Assembly (NCBI GenBank): GCA_964558295.1
Contig: CAZLDQ010000005.1
Location: forward strand, 1 to 57,587
DNA length: 57,587 nt
Direction: 5' to 3'
Source of the DNA: JBDKTH01 sp964558295
GTDB taxonomy: Bacteria; Planctomycetota; Planctomycetia; Pirellulales; Thermoguttaceae
Positions 43,073-52,814 of this stretch are shown one piece after another (positions within the stretch are counted from its first letter, which is position 1; each line of letters starts with the position of its first letter). The position numbers and the translations under genes were made by a program. The notes under the pieces are model-generated. The model made no database searches, was not told the DNA's origin, and saw nothing but the letters and a program-made list of their open reading frames with translations.

Positions 43073-43873
43073 ATGACCCTTCAAGCTCTCTACTCAGCCG
43101 CCACGGGCATGACCTCGATGCAGACCAGGTTGGATGTGATTTCCAACAACTTGGCGAACATCGAAACCACCGGCTACAAGCGGATGCGGGCCAATTTCGA
43201 GGACCTCTTCTACCGGCACGAAAAATTTCCCGGCGCCCAGGATGCTGCGGGGCAGTATACGGCGGTGGGCACCTCGATCGGTCTCGGCTCGCGTGTGCAG
43301 AGCACTCAGGCGGAATTCACCCAAGGCTCGTTCCAGGACACCGGCCGCAAACTCGACGTGGCGATCGAAGGCCGAGGGTTCTTCCAGGTCGTCGATCCGT
43401 CCGGGGAGATCTACTACACGCGGGCGGGGAACTTCTCGATCAATGCCAACGGAAACCTTGTGATCGGTTCGGCGAGCACCGGTCGTTTGCTGGAGCCGCC
43501 GATCACCATTCCCGAGGATGCCACGGATATCGAGATCACTGCCGACGGCACGGTTTCGGTCAAGCAGCCCGACACTGATACGCTGAATGAAGTTGGCACC
43601 ATTGAACTGGCGACGTTCGTCAATCCAGAAGGGCTTTTGAGGTTAGGCGAAAACCTGTATTCCCAGAGTGACGCCTCCGGGGCGCCGACCACCGGCCAGC
43701 CTGGCCAGGAAGGTATTGGCGTTTTGCGGCAGAGCACGCTTGAAGCCTCGAATGTTGAGCCCGTCGAGGAGCTGATTGATCTTATCACCACTCAACGGGC
43801 CTTTGAGATGAACTCTCAAGCGATTCAGACGGGGGATGAACTCATGCAGGTGGTGACCAACCTGCGGCGGTAG
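43073..43873 (+). CDS. flgG: Flagellar distal rod protein FlgG
   Basis: The 266-residue protein has the FlgG start (LQALYSAATGMTSMQTRLDVISNNLANIETTGYKRMRANFEDLFY), LDVAIEGRGFFQVVDPSGEIYYTRAGNFSINANG, and the C-terminal SNVEPVEELIDLITTQRAFEMNSQAIQTGDEL. Length and motifs are standard. It builds the distal rod that crosses the periplasm, consistent with the P- and L-ring genes that follow. Confidence 0.95.
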   Translation: MTLQALYSAATGMTSMQTRLDVISNNLANIETTGYKRMRANFEDLFYRHEKFPGAQDAAGQYTAVGTSIGLGSRVQSTQAEFTQGSFQDTGRKLDVAIEGRGFFQVVDPSGEIYYTRAGNFSINANGNLVIGSASTGRLLEPPITIPEDATDIEITADGTVSVKQPDTDTLNEVGTIELATFVNPEGLLRLGENLYSQSDASGAPTTGQPGQEGIGVLRQSTLEASNVEPVEELIDLITTQRAFEMNSQAIQTGDELMQVVTNLRR

Positions 43874-43913
43874 GCAACAGGCCGTAGGCAGAAGACTGGG
43901 AGATGAGTTGACG

Positions 43914-45086
43914 ATGATGACGCGGGGTTTGGTTCGCCGAGTGGTGACGTGTGGTGGAAGCTGGTTGGTCGCGCTGGCCTGTGGATTGTCGGTTCAAGCG
44001 GCCGAACTGCAGGTGCGGAGTGAGTGCCGAAGCTCCGGGGCTATGGTGACCCTTGGCGACGTCGTCGAGATTCACTCGAGTGATACGTCGGAACGGGAAG
44101 CTTTGGAGAGCATCGAACTGTTCCCGGCTCCTCCGGCCGGTGCGAAACGGTTTGTCCGCGCTCGGGAAATCCAAGACATGTTGCTGATGCGAAGCGTCAA
44201 CCTGGCCGAGCACCGGTTTTCTGGGGCAGCTCAAGTCACTGTGGTTGGAGGCGACGGCGTGGGGCAAATGCGGGACTCCGGGGCCTTGCCGCTTTCGTTT
44301 GTCAAGAAATCGGAACGCCGCGTGAATGAAGCGATTGCCAGCTACCTGAAGGACTGTGCCGGAGCGCAGGCGTGGCATGTGGAGGCTGCGTTGGATGGTC
44401 GCCAGGCTCGGCTTGTGGCGGCGGCTGAGCGAATCGCGATTTGCGGAGGGACGGCCCCTTGGCAAGGCTCGCAACGTTTTGAGGTGACCGTGTACACGGC
44501 GTCGACCGGGACACGTTTCGAGGTGCCCGCTCAGGTCTCCGTGACGCCCGCGGTTGTTGTCCTAACTCGGGCCATTGGACGTGGCGAGGTGATCACGGCC
44601 GCGGATGTGGAGCTCAAGCCCGGTGATCCGGCGATGGCCGAAACGGCGGCCTTTCATACGATTGAGGAAGTGGTGGGCAAGCAGGCTTGTCAAGCGATTG
44701 CGGCCGGTAATGCGATTGTTCCCGATCTTGTGCGGGCTCCCGTGATCGTGCGGCGGGGCGAAGTCGTGACCGTCTATGCCCGCAGTTCCGGAATTCGGGT
44801 ACGGACCTTGGCCCGGGCTCGCGACGATGGGAGCCAGGATGACCTGATTACCGTCGAGTCGCTCGATACACGCAAATCGTTCTTCGCCCGAGTCTGTGGT
44901 GTCCAAGAGGTGGAGGTGTACGCTCAAGCGGTCAAAACGCAAGAGCCTGCCCGGCCAATGACCCAGCGAGCAGTGGCCAGCGTTGCGCCGAAAGCCTCGC
45001 TGGGCACGCATGACGGGGAATTGACCAGTTGGAATGCACCGAAGCAGGTCTCGAACGCCCGGATGCATCTTCAGGTGGCACAGTGA
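43914..45086 (+). CDS. flgA: Flagella basal-body P-ring formation protein FlgA
   Basis: The 390-residue protein has a signal peptide (VTCGGSWLVALACGLSVQA) and, in its second half, the SAF domain and FlgA C-terminal core (VVLTRAIGRGEVITAADVELK, VGKQACQAIAAGNAIVPDLV, VIVRRGEVVTVYARSSGIRVRT). It is clearly longer than the roughly 220-residue enteric FlgA, with an added N-terminal region and a poorly conserved tail. It is the periplasmic chaperone for FlgI. An in-frame TTG six bases upstream is an alternative start. Confidence 0.85.
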   Translation: MMTRGLVRRVVTCGGSWLVALACGLSVQAAELQVRSECRSSGAMVTLGDVVEIHSSDTSEREALESIELFPAPPAGAKRFVRAREIQDMLLMRSVNLAEHRFSGAAQVTVVGGDGVGQMRDSGALPLSFVKKSERRVNEAIASYLKDCAGAQAWHVEAALDGRQARLVAAAERIAICGGTAPWQGSQRFEVTVYTASTGTRFEVPAQVSVTPAVVVLTRAIGRGEVITAADVELKPGDPAMAETAAFHTIEEVVGKQACQAIAAGNAIVPDLVRAPVIVRRGEVVTVYARSSGIRVRTLARARDDGSQDDLITVESLDTRKSFFARVCGVQEVEVYAQAVKTQEPARPMTQRAVASVAPKASLGTHDGELTSWNAPKQVSNARMHLQVAQ

Positions 45087-45096
45087 GGAGCCAACC

Positions 45097-45780
45097 ATGA
45101 TCGACAAGCCAGTGTTTTCCAGAATCGTTGGGGCTCTTGTGGGCGCGGGCCTGTTCGTTGGGCTGACCGAGGCAACGTGGGCTCAGAGTTCCAGCTTGTT
45201 TGGGAATCCGGCTCAGCGTCGTCCGTTGACGTTGCAAGAGCAATCTTGGACCTATCAGCCGATGGAGAAGAAGCGGGAAATCCGCTTGAACGATCAGATC
45301 ACCGTGATCGTTGACGAGAAGGCCCAAGTGATCAGCGAGGGGGAAATCGACCGTCGCAAGAAGGCCGACGGAAAGATCGCCCTGACCGACTGGCTCATGT
45401 TCAACGGGTTTGGCCTTTCCGCCGCGCCCCAGGCAAGCGGCGATCCGACGATGGCCGGAAAAGTTGACAACAAGTACCGCGCCAACGGCGAATTGGAGAC
45501 CCGCGAAGCAATGAAACTGCGAATTGCTTGCCGGGTGGTCGATATCCGACCCAACGGTACCTTGGTCCTTGAAGGACATCGGGTGATCAAGGTCAATGAA
45601 GAATCGTGGGAAGTCTCGATGGGCGGGACGATTCGCGCGGATGACGTGCTTCCCAACAACACCGTGCTCAGCGAGAACATTGCCGACCTGCGGGTTGTTA
45701 AGCGGGAGAGCGGCCATGTCCGCGACGGCTATCGACGCGGCTGGCTCCTCGAGTGGCTCGACACCTACCAGCCGTTCTAG
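45097..45780 (+). CDS. flgH: Flagellar L-ring protein FlgH, without lipobox
   Basis: The 227-residue protein starts at 45097 with GAGGAG upstream. It has a signal peptide (VGALVGAGLFVGLTEATWAQSS) and FlgH core motifs: REIRLNDQITVIVDEKAQ, LRIACRVVDIRPNGTLVLEGHRVIKVNEESWEVSMGG and LPNNTVLSENIADLRVV. Usual FlgH is a lipoprotein; here no cysteine is found near the signal end. The ring would then be held by protein contacts alone. It forms the outer-membrane bushing of the rod. Confidence 0.9.
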   Translation: MIDKPVFSRIVGALVGAGLFVGLTEATWAQSSSLFGNPAQRRPLTLQEQSWTYQPMEKKREIRLNDQITVIVDEKAQVISEGEIDRRKKADGKIALTDWLMFNGFGLSAAPQASGDPTMAGKVDNKYRANGELETREAMKLRIACRVVDIRPNGTLVLEGHRVIKVNEESWEVSMGGTIRADDVLPNNTVLSENIADLRVVKRESGHVRDGYRRGWLLEWLDTYQPF

Positions 45781-45835
45781 CCAGCGAAACCTGACGCACT
45801 GGAGTGGCAAGTCGGAACGAAAGCAAGACCAACCA

Positions 45836-46906
45836 ATGATGAACGCTTTTCTCCCTAAAACTCTTGTTGCGGTAATGGCCCTGGCAGCGGCGGCCTTTGG
45901 ATTGGCACCGGTCCAGGCCGCAACGCCGCTCGGAAGCATCTGCCGGATCAAAGGGCAAGAGGAAAACTCGCTGCACGGTCTGGGAATCGTCGTGGGATTG
46001 AAGGGGACGGGGGACGGAGCCAATTTTCTCCCCACGATTCGAAGCCTGGCGATGGCCATGCAGTTGATGGGCAGTCCGATCGGCAAGAATGGGGCGGCCG
46101 AACTGAAGGATGCCAAAAACGTGGCCCTGGTGACGGTTACTGCGACGGTTCCCGCCGCCGGCGGCCGGCAGGGGGACAAGATCGACTGCGTGGTTAGTTC
46201 GATCGGTGGGGCGAAAAGCTTGGCCGGTGGCCGCCTCTTCCTCACACCGCTGTTGGGGCCTGTTCCCCAGGACAGCCGGGTCTACGCCACGGCCGAAGGG
46301 GCGATCCGGATCGAAGACGCGGAACTGCCTACCAGCGGTCGGATCCATGGAGGCTGCCGTCTCGAAGAGGACTTCTTCACCGCGTATTCGAAGGACGGCA
46401 AGATCACGCTCGTACTGAACGAGAATCACGCCGACTTCCGGGTGGCTCAAGATGTGGCCGAACTGATCAACAGCCGCATGGGATTTCAGAACAGCGGCGC
46501 GGAACTGGCCAAGGCGCTCGATCAGGTCAATATCGAGGTCCGGATTCCTTCGCAATACGGCAACAATCTGGTGATGTTCATCTCTCAAGTCCTTGAATTG
46601 CCAGTGCTCGAACCGCAGACCGGGCCCCGCGTGACGATTAACCAGCGGTCGGGGAGCATTGTGATCGGCGGCGACGTAGAGATCGGCCCGGTCATTGTGA
46701 CCCACAAGAATCTCGTCGTTGAAACGGGTAATACGGGAACCTCCTCGCAGTTCGTCCCACTCGAATCGAGCCAGAACGAAGCGGCCAAGCTCAAATCGCT
46801 GGTCGAGACCCTCAATGCGGTTCATGTGCCCAATCAGGACATCATTGACATCATCAAGACCCTGGATCGCAACGGCAAACTGCACGCTCAACTGATTATT
46901 GAGTAA
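45836..46906 (+). CDS. flgI: Flagellar P-ring protein FlgI
   Basis: The 356-residue protein has a signal peptide (KTLVAVMALAAAAFGLAPVQAA) and FlgI motifs: LHGLGIVVGLKGTGDGANFLPT, KNVALVTVTATVPAAGGRQGDKIDCVVSSIGGAKSLAGG, FRVAQDVAELINSR and VVETLNAVHVPNQDIIDIIKTL-type end. It forms the ring in the peptidoglycan layer. The start lies at a double ATG (45836/45839), 55 bases after flgH. Confidence 0.95.
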   Translation: MMNAFLPKTLVAVMALAAAAFGLAPVQAATPLGSICRIKGQEENSLHGLGIVVGLKGTGDGANFLPTIRSLAMAMQLMGSPIGKNGAAELKDAKNVALVTVTATVPAAGGRQGDKIDCVVSSIGGAKSLAGGRLFLTPLLGPVPQDSRVYATAEGAIRIEDAELPTSGRIHGGCRLEEDFFTAYSKDGKITLVLNENHADFRVAQDVAELINSRMGFQNSGAELAKALDQVNIEVRIPSQYGNNLVMFISQVLELPVLEPQTGPRVTINQRSGSIVIGGDVEIGPVIVTHKNLVVETGNTGTSSQFVPLESSQNEAAKLKSLVETLNAVHVPNQDIIDIIKTLDRNGKLHAQLIIE

Positions 46907-46908
46907 TC

Positions 46909-47253
46909 ATGCAAATCAACACCAGCTCCTTCGCTTTACAGGCTTCTTCCCTTTCGTCTCAGACGTTGTTGAACGCCGCCACGACGTTGAACGGTCAGAC
47001 CAATCGGGCGGATAGGACCGACGATCCGGCGTTGCGCAAAGCGTTCAATGACTTTGTCGGCCAGACGTTCTTCGGCCAAATGCTCCGGTCGATGCGCAAG
47101 ACGGTCGGTGAGACCGCCTACTTTCATGGCGGTCGCGCCGAAGAGATCTTCACGGAGCAACTGGATCAGGTACTGGCTGAGAAGATGAGCGAGGCCAGTG
47201 CCGACTCGTTTACCGGACCGATGTATGACTTGTTTACGATGCAGAGGCGGTGA
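46909..47253 (+). CDS. flgJ: Rod-binding protein FlgJ, N-terminal domain only
   Basis: The 114-residue protein contains ALRKAFNDFVGQTFFGQMLRSMRKTVGET and GGRAEEIFTEQLDQVLAEKMSEAS, the rod-binding domain of FlgJ. The peptidoglycan hydrolase domain of enteric FlgJ is absent, as in several other phyla; a separate lytic enzyme would be needed. It starts two bases after the flgI stop. Confidence 0.88.
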   Translation: MQINTSSFALQASSLSSQTLLNAATTLNGQTNRADRTDDPALRKAFNDFVGQTFFGQMLRSMRKTVGETAYFHGGRAEEIFTEQLDQVLAEKMSEASADSFTGPMYDLFTMQRR

Positions 47254-47459
47254 GGCGATGGAATCCGCCAATGCCGGCAGCCCGGTCTTGCAAAAGGCTT
47301 GTCTCTTGACCCATTCGTTTGCCTCGCACTGGACCGCTTTGTTTGTGTGGAAGGAAAGATTCTCGACTTCCTGATACGACTTGTTCTCCCTTGACGATCA
47401 TCCCGGAGAGGTCCGGGTTGAATAGGGGTTGTTTTCATCTTTTGACGTTGACGCACGTG

Positions 47460-47975
47460 ATGCCCACCGCAACCATTTCAGGCAATCTCATGCAAACCTC
47501 ATGGGAATCGGAACTGGCAAAATTCCTCACCGACTTGTCTTCCGTTCAGGAGGAATCCTTGGAAATCCTTACACGGAAGACAAGACTGCTAGCCGGACGC
47601 GACCGGCAGGGGTTGGCCGCCTTGGGCCAAGAGGAGGAGCAGTTGATCGCGAAACTGCAGGCGTGCTTGCAGCAGCGCCAGAGTCTGCTGGATCAGGCCG
47701 CCGCTGAAGGACTGCCGGCCAAGAATATCCGTTCCCTCGCCGAATCGCTTCCCAAGGGCTCCCGGGAAAAGATGCGGACGCAGGTCAAGCAGGCCGCCAG
47801 CCGAACGCGATTGCTCCAACACCACAGTCTCACCAACTGGGTTCTGGCCCAGCGTACTCTGATTCACCTCTCGCAGTTGTTGGAGATTATTGCTACTGGG
47901 GGACGCATGAAGCCGACTTATGGAAAAGCGGAGTCAGATCATACGACCGGCGGACTTGTAAACCAGGTGGTCTAG
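47460..47975 (+). CDS. flgN: FlgN-like flagellar export chaperone
   Basis: The 171-residue protein is almost wholly helical. LMQTSWESELAKFLTDLSSVQEESLEILTRKTRLLAGRDRQGLAALGQEEEQLIAKL matches the FlgN family, which escorts the hook-filament junction proteins FlgK and FlgL to the export gate. Those are the next two genes, which supports the call. The start could be 47460 or 47490; neither has a good ribosome site. The 206-base gap before it holds a short CCCGGA/TCCGGG hairpin (47402-47417) and no recognisable flgM. Confidence 0.8.
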   Translation: MPTATISGNLMQTSWESELAKFLTDLSSVQEESLEILTRKTRLLAGRDRQGLAALGQEEEQLIAKLQACLQQRQSLLDQAAAEGLPAKNIRSLAESLPKGSREKMRTQVKQAASRTRLLQHHSLTNWVLAQRTLIHLSQLLEIIATGGRMKPTYGKAESDHTTGGLVNQVV

Positions 47976-47996
47976 GCGAATGTGCGAAGCGGGCGT

Positions 47997-48024
47997 CTGA
48001 GTCCCGCAGTCCCTCGGGACTCAG
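47997..48024 (+). other. 10-bp hairpin between flgN and flgK
   Basis: CTGAGTCCCG (47997-48006) pairs perfectly with CGGGACTCAG (48015-48024) around an 8-base loop. There is no T tract, so it is more likely a processing or mRNA-stability element than a terminator. Confidence 0.5.
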
Positions 48025-48063
48025 GCGGTCGAAGTAGGGTGCTCCTCTGCAAAGGATGTAACC

Positions 48064-49761
48064 ATGTCGTTGATGGGTACGCTTCAGATGGCCAGCAATA
48101 CCCTCAAGGTGAATAGCATCGCCTTGCAGGTCGTGGGCCAGAACATCGCCAACGCGAATACCAAAGGCTACATCCGGGAAGAGATTCAATTGGCCCCCTC
48201 CCTCAGCCAAAAGGTGGGGGGACTACTGCTGGGGATGGGCGTTGAGGTTACGGGGATCACCCAGAAGATTGACGAATTTCTCGAAGAACGCCTCCGTGGT
48301 TCGACCAGCGAACGCGCCAGCGCCGAAGCCCAGGAGAAGGCTTATGCGGAGTTGGAGCAATTGCTCAATGCCTTGAGCGATACCGACCTGAGCACGTCGA
48401 TGAATGATTTCGTCGCCTGCATTTCTGACGTTCTCAATCAACCGGAGAGTGTGTCGGTTCGCAATCTGGCGGTCTTGCAAGGGAAAACCTTGTCTGGCGA
48501 AATCCAGCATTTGGCCACCAAGGCGGTGGAGATCCGCGACAACCTGAACGTTCGCGTGGTCGACATGGCCGATCGAATCAACAAGTTGACCGAGACAATT
48601 CGGACCCTGAACGTGCAAATCGCCGAGACTGAAGGGGGGGATGTCTCGAACAGCGATGCCGTCGGCCTGCGCGATCAGCGCCTCAATGCGCTGACCGAAT
48701 TGGCCAGTCTGATCGACATCAAAGTTACCGAGCAACCCAGCGGCGGTCTAACCGTCTATTGTGGCGGCGAATTTCTCGTTGCCGAGGGGATTCAACGCCC
48801 CGTGGAAGTGGTCTACGAAAGCCGTGACGGGATGGCTGCTGCGACAGTCCAACTAATGGAGACACAGTCCCCGCTGAATATCAGCGCCGGCGAGCTGTAC
48901 GGATTGATACAGGCTCGCGATACGATCGTCGGGGGATTCGTGGACGATCTCAATGAGTTTGCCCGGACGTTCGCCTACGAGTTCAACAAGATTTTCTCCA
49001 GCGGTCAGGGGCTCACGGGATACACGAAAGTCAGCAGTGAATACTACATTGACGACGTTACCGCGGCGCTCAACGCGGCGGGGCTTCCTTACGATGTGGA
49101 GAACGGCTCGTTCCAGATTGTCCAGCAGAACACCGACACCGGTATTACGAAGACGACCACCGTTCGGATCGATCTCAATGGACAAGGGACGGAGACCACC
49201 CTCAACGACGTCTTGACGCAGCTCAACGCGATCTCCGGTCTCTCGGCGACCGTCGACAACAGCGGCCGATTAAGCATTACGGGGACTTCGAAGGACGAAG
49301 TGTTTTATTTCGCCAACGACACCAGTGGTTTCCTGGCGGCAATGGGGATCAACACGTTCTTCACGGGCACGTCCGCCCTGGACTTGGGCGTCAGCAAGGT
49401 CTTGCAGGCCGACCCGGGGAAGTTCGCTGCCAGCACCGGAGGCATCGGCGCCGACACGAAGAACGCGATCACCCTGGCCGACTTTCTCGATTTGCCGCTG
49501 GCTTCTGCCGATGGTGCGACGATCTCCGAAATCTACGACCAGATAGCGGCCAGTGTTACCCAGGGCTCCTCGGTGGCCACGGCCGATGCGGAGGCCGCGC
49601 GGGTGTACGAGGAAACCTTGCAGGCACAACGTGCCTCCGTCAGCGGCGTCAGCCTCGACGAAGAGGCGATCAATATGATCTACTTCCAGTATGCTTACCA
49701 GGCTTCGGCCCGCCTGATTACGACACTACAGGAAATCCTTGACACGCTCTTGACGATGTAG
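48064..49761 (+). CDS. flgK: Flagellar hook-associated protein 1 FlgK
   Basis: The 565-residue protein has the N-terminal motif LKVNSIALQVVGQNIANANTKGYIREE, a helical part with STSMNDFVACISDVLNQPESVSVRNLAV, and the C-terminal SGVSLDEEAINMIYFQYAYQASARLITTLQEILDTLL. Length is near the family norm. Residues about 310-420 hold an inserted beta-rich region. AAAGGATG precedes the ATG. It is the first junction protein between hook and filament. Confidence 0.93.
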   Translation: MSLMGTLQMASNTLKVNSIALQVVGQNIANANTKGYIREEIQLAPSLSQKVGGLLLGMGVEVTGITQKIDEFLEERLRGSTSERASAEAQEKAYAELEQLLNALSDTDLSTSMNDFVACISDVLNQPESVSVRNLAVLQGKTLSGEIQHLATKAVEIRDNLNVRVVDMADRINKLTETIRTLNVQIAETEGGDVSNSDAVGLRDQRLNALTELASLIDIKVTEQPSGGLTVYCGGEFLVAEGIQRPVEVVYESRDGMAAATVQLMETQSPLNISAGELYGLIQARDTIVGGFVDDLNEFARTFAYEFNKIFSSGQGLTGYTKVSSEYYIDDVTAALNAAGLPYDVENGSFQIVQQNTDTGITKTTTVRIDLNGQGTETTLNDVLTQLNAISGLSATVDNSGRLSITGTSKDEVFYFANDTSGFLAAMGINTFFTGTSALDLGVSKVLQADPGKFAASTGGIGADTKNAITLADFLDLPLASADGATISEIYDQIAASVTQGSSVATADAEAARVYEETLQAQRASVSGVSLDEEAINMIYFQYAYQASARLITTLQEILDTLLTM

Positions 49762-49821
49762 CGACCCTTGCGAGCCCCTTGTTATCCGTCCCATGTCGAC
49801 TTTGACTTTTTCCGGTGAATC

Positions 49822-52515
49822 ATGACGTCGATCGTTGGCATTCCCACCACTCGCATTACCATGTCGTACAGCAGCCAACGGCTGATGACTCAGACCCAGT
49901 ATGCCCAGATGGCGATGTACAATATCCAGATGCAGCTCAGCACTGGGCATCGCTATCAGATGGGCAGCGAGGATCCCATTTCCTCGCTACGGGTGATGAG
50001 CCTCCAGTCGCTTCTGGAGCGTAAAGCGCAGGTGCAGAGCAACCTGACAACGAATCAATCGTTTCTCTCGACCAGCGACTCGGCGTTGTCATCGATCTCT
50101 GGCTTCGTCTCGCAGATCTATGCCGACTGCTTGACGGCCGTGGAAACGACTACGACGACTGAACAACGTAGGGCAATTGCTCAGCAAGTCGAATCGGTAC
50201 TGAGCCAATTGGTTGACGTCGGCAATCAGAAGTTCCGCGATCGCTACCTCTTCTCCGGTTCCACCACGCAGACCAAGCCGTTCGTCTATTCCGACGGCGA
50301 CCTGATCGAGTACATGGGGAACGATGAGAAGCTCTACAGTTACGCCGACATCGACTTGCTGTTTCAGACCAACGTGCCGGGAAGCGAGGTCTTCGGTGCG
50401 ATCTCCGAGGCCGGGCAGAGCACGGCCGATCTCAATCCCTCGCTCCATGTTGACACCCCGTTGAGCGAGCTTCGTGGCGGCAATGGGATTGCTTCCGGAA
50501 GCATTGAGATCTCCGACGGCTCCAAGAAGACGGTGATCGATCTGAGCAGCGCGAAGACGATTGGCGATGTGGCCGTATTGATCGCCAGCAATCCGCCCGA
50601 GGGACGGACCGTTGAAGTCCAGATCACCAACAACGGCCTCCAACTGCGTCTCGTACCCAGTTCCGATCCCTTTGCCTCCGAGAACCTCATTGTCCGCGAG
50701 GTTGGCAATGGCACGACCGCCGCCGACCTGGGGATTCTCGATAAATCGGGCTCCGGCAACAACTGGCTCGTCGGTGAAGACCTCAACCCCGTGCTCACGA
50801 AAACCACCTCACTCGACGATATCGTCGGACGCCGGGCGCTAGCCTACGTCAAGGTGAACCAAGAGGGGGATGATTTCATCCTTCGGGCACTCACCGCCGG
50901 CGAGGCGTATAACGACGTGACGATCATCTTTGAGAATGATCCGGCCGTCACCGTTGGCAATGAGACGGTCACCTACGATGATTCCGATCCGGCGAACAAG
51001 ATCCTCCGCATTGGGATCGAAGAGGGAAAATCGCAGATCCGCCACGTCGTCAAAGCGATCCAGGCAAGCGCCGAGGCGACCGGATTGCCGTTTACCGCCG
51101 AATTCGACCCCGTCGACGCTACCCAAGGCCGGAGGGGCATTGAGGCCACGCCGATTGGCGAAGTCGCCGGAACAACCAGCGGCGGAGCGGGCGTGCCATT
51201 CGATCGTACTTCCGGACTCCAGATCACCAATGGCAACAAAACCTACACCTTCGATTTTAGTGAGGCCGAAACAGTTGAGGATCTGTTGAATCTCATCAAT
51301 AGCGCCGGGGCCGGCGTGATTGCCGAGATCAACGAGGAGGGAACCGCAATCGACATTCGCTCGCGGGTCAGTGGGTGCGATTTTACGATCGCGGAAAACG
51401 GCGGTCAGACCGCCAGGCAACTGGGCGTGGGCACCTTCACCGAAAATACCCAATTGAGCGATCTGAACTATGGCTACGGGGTCAACCAATGGGACGAGGG
51501 AAGCCGGGCTTCGGTGACGTTTGCACTCCCCGGTAACGACAACACGCTGATGCTGACTGCCAACAGCTATGGGGCCGCCTGGAACGACTTCACGGTTGAA
51601 TTCGTGGCTGCCGGGCCGATGGACACCCCTGGGCTCACCTATGATCGCTACAGCCGCACGATGACCTTCCTTGTCGATCCGGCTACGACCACGCTTCGCG
51701 ATCTGGCCGACTGGGTCGCCGCCGATCCAGCGGCCAACGCTGATTTCACCCTCACCCTGCCCAACGACGAGTTCCAGACGACCGCCATTCAAGAATTGGT
51801 CGATCTGGGGCCGCAGAGGACCAGCGGGGCGGATGGCAACGGAACCGACTTCACAATCACCCGGGCCGACGGCGTCGCCTTGGCGATCGATATCCAAGGC
51901 TGCAAGACCATTGAAGACGTCCTGGAACGGATCAACAATCATCCTGACAATACCCCCGTCGGCGCCGGTACCACCCCAGGGGTGCAGGCCACGTTGGCCG
52001 CCTCGGGCAACGGGATTGTGTTGACCGATTCGAGCGGACCGGGCAGGCTGACTGTCGCCAATGCCGCTCTGACGACAGCGGCCACCGATCTTGGCCTGAT
52101 TCCCAAGGGGGAATCGAGTGTCTCCGTGACCAGCGCCACCGCGACAGCAAGCCTCACCGGCAGGGACGTCAATCCGCAGGAGACCGAGGGGATCTTCACC
52201 GCCTTGCTGCGTCTGCGTAACGCCCTTTTGAAAGACGATTTGATGGAGATTGAGCGGTCGTTGGCGATGCTCGACGGGACAACGCTCAATACCACGTTCG
52301 TCCGTGCCGAACTCGGGGCCCGCGAACAGGCCCTCGATACCCTCGGGACGCGACTGGAAGACGAAAACGTCGAACTGCAAAGCACGCTTTCGTTGGAGTA
52401 CGATGCCGACTATGTGGAAGTTGTCAGCGCGTACGCCGAGGCCGTTGCAACCATGCAAGCAACCATGCAAGTGACTGGCAAGCTGTATGACCTGTCGCTG
52501 TTGAATTATCTCTGA
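49822..52515 (+). CDS. flgL: Flagellar hook-associated protein 3 FlgL, oversized with repeated modules
   Basis: The 897-residue protein has the FlgL/flagellin N-terminus (QYAQMAMYNIQMQLSTGHRYQMGSEDP, FLSTSDSALSSISGFVSQIYADCL, VGNQKFRDRYLFSGS) and C-terminus (ALRELGAREQALDTLG-like helix, SLEYDADYVEVVSAYAEAVATMQATMQVTGKLYDLSLLNYL). Usual FlgL has 300-400 residues. The extra part alternates two module types: hook-IN-like modules at about 220-305, 463-545 and 674-765, and a second type at 342-454 and 561-672 with AYNDVTIIF or AWNDFTVEF followed by a YD...K/R..I strand. The second type also recurs in flagellin. Domains 2 and beyond would form a large surface knob. Confidence 0.88.
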   Translation: MTSIVGIPTTRITMSYSSQRLMTQTQYAQMAMYNIQMQLSTGHRYQMGSEDPISSLRVMSLQSLLERKAQVQSNLTTNQSFLSTSDSALSSISGFVSQIYADCLTAVETTTTTEQRRAIAQQVESVLSQLVDVGNQKFRDRYLFSGSTTQTKPFVYSDGDLIEYMGNDEKLYSYADIDLLFQTNVPGSEVFGAISEAGQSTADLNPSLHVDTPLSELRGGNGIASGSIEISDGSKKTVIDLSSAKTIGDVAVLIASNPPEGRTVEVQITNNGLQLRLVPSSDPFASENLIVREVGNGTTAADLGILDKSGSGNNWLVGEDLNPVLTKTTSLDDIVGRRALAYVKVNQEGDDFILRALTAGEAYNDVTIIFENDPAVTVGNETVTYDDSDPANKILRIGIEEGKSQIRHVVKAIQASAEATGLPFTAEFDPVDATQGRRGIEATPIGEVAGTTSGGAGVPFDRTSGLQITNGNKTYTFDFSEAETVEDLLNLINSAGAGVIAEINEEGTAIDIRSRVSGCDFTIAENGGQTARQLGVGTFTENTQLSDLNYGYGVNQWDEGSRASVTFALPGNDNTLMLTANSYGAAWNDFTVEFVAAGPMDTPGLTYDRYSRTMTFLVDPATTTLRDLADWVAADPAANADFTLTLPNDEFQTTAIQELVDLGPQRTSGADGNGTDFTITRADGVALAIDIQGCKTIEDVLERINNHPDNTPVGAGTTPGVQATLAASGNGIVLTDSSGPGRLTVANAALTTAATDLGLIPKGESSVSVTSATATASLTGRDVNPQETEGIFTALLRLRNALLKDDLMEIERSLAMLDGTTLNTTFVRAELGAREQALDTLGTRLEDENVELQSTLSLEYDADYVEVVSAYAEAVATMQATMQVTGKLYDLSLLNYL

Positions 52516-52814
52516 GGGAGTGGGAAATGGGGAGACGCCTAGCGCAAGTGCGGGGGCCATTGCTTCTCAGGTTGCCAATCCCGTAGTCATCGCGATCTGC
52601 GTGACGCTCTTCCTGATACCAGCGCGGGAGGCGAACCGTGTTGACAATCCGGCAGGCAAACGGGGAAAGCCCAGGTCGATTCGCCATGACGTGTTTGCCC
52701 CTCATTTTCCGCTGTTTGCCCTGTCTGCCCTATTTTTCCTGAACTTCCGGAATTCCCGTTACCGATATACCCTATGTGCGCTACCGGTTCTGTTGTCAGA
52801 ATAGGTCCACGATC

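Noticed and set aside
47254..47459. Searched for flgM between flgJ and flgN
   Set aside because: Only a 38-codon frame starting at 47259 is present and it does not resemble FlgM.
50839..52560. Minus-strand open frame of 573 codons opposite flgL
   Set aside because: It is antisense to the well-supported flgL and has no domain or signal.
52520..52804. Plus-strand open frame of 94 codons between flgL and fliW
   Set aside because: It has no ribosome site, no recognisable domain and composition unlike the neighbours; it is probably non-coding leader.
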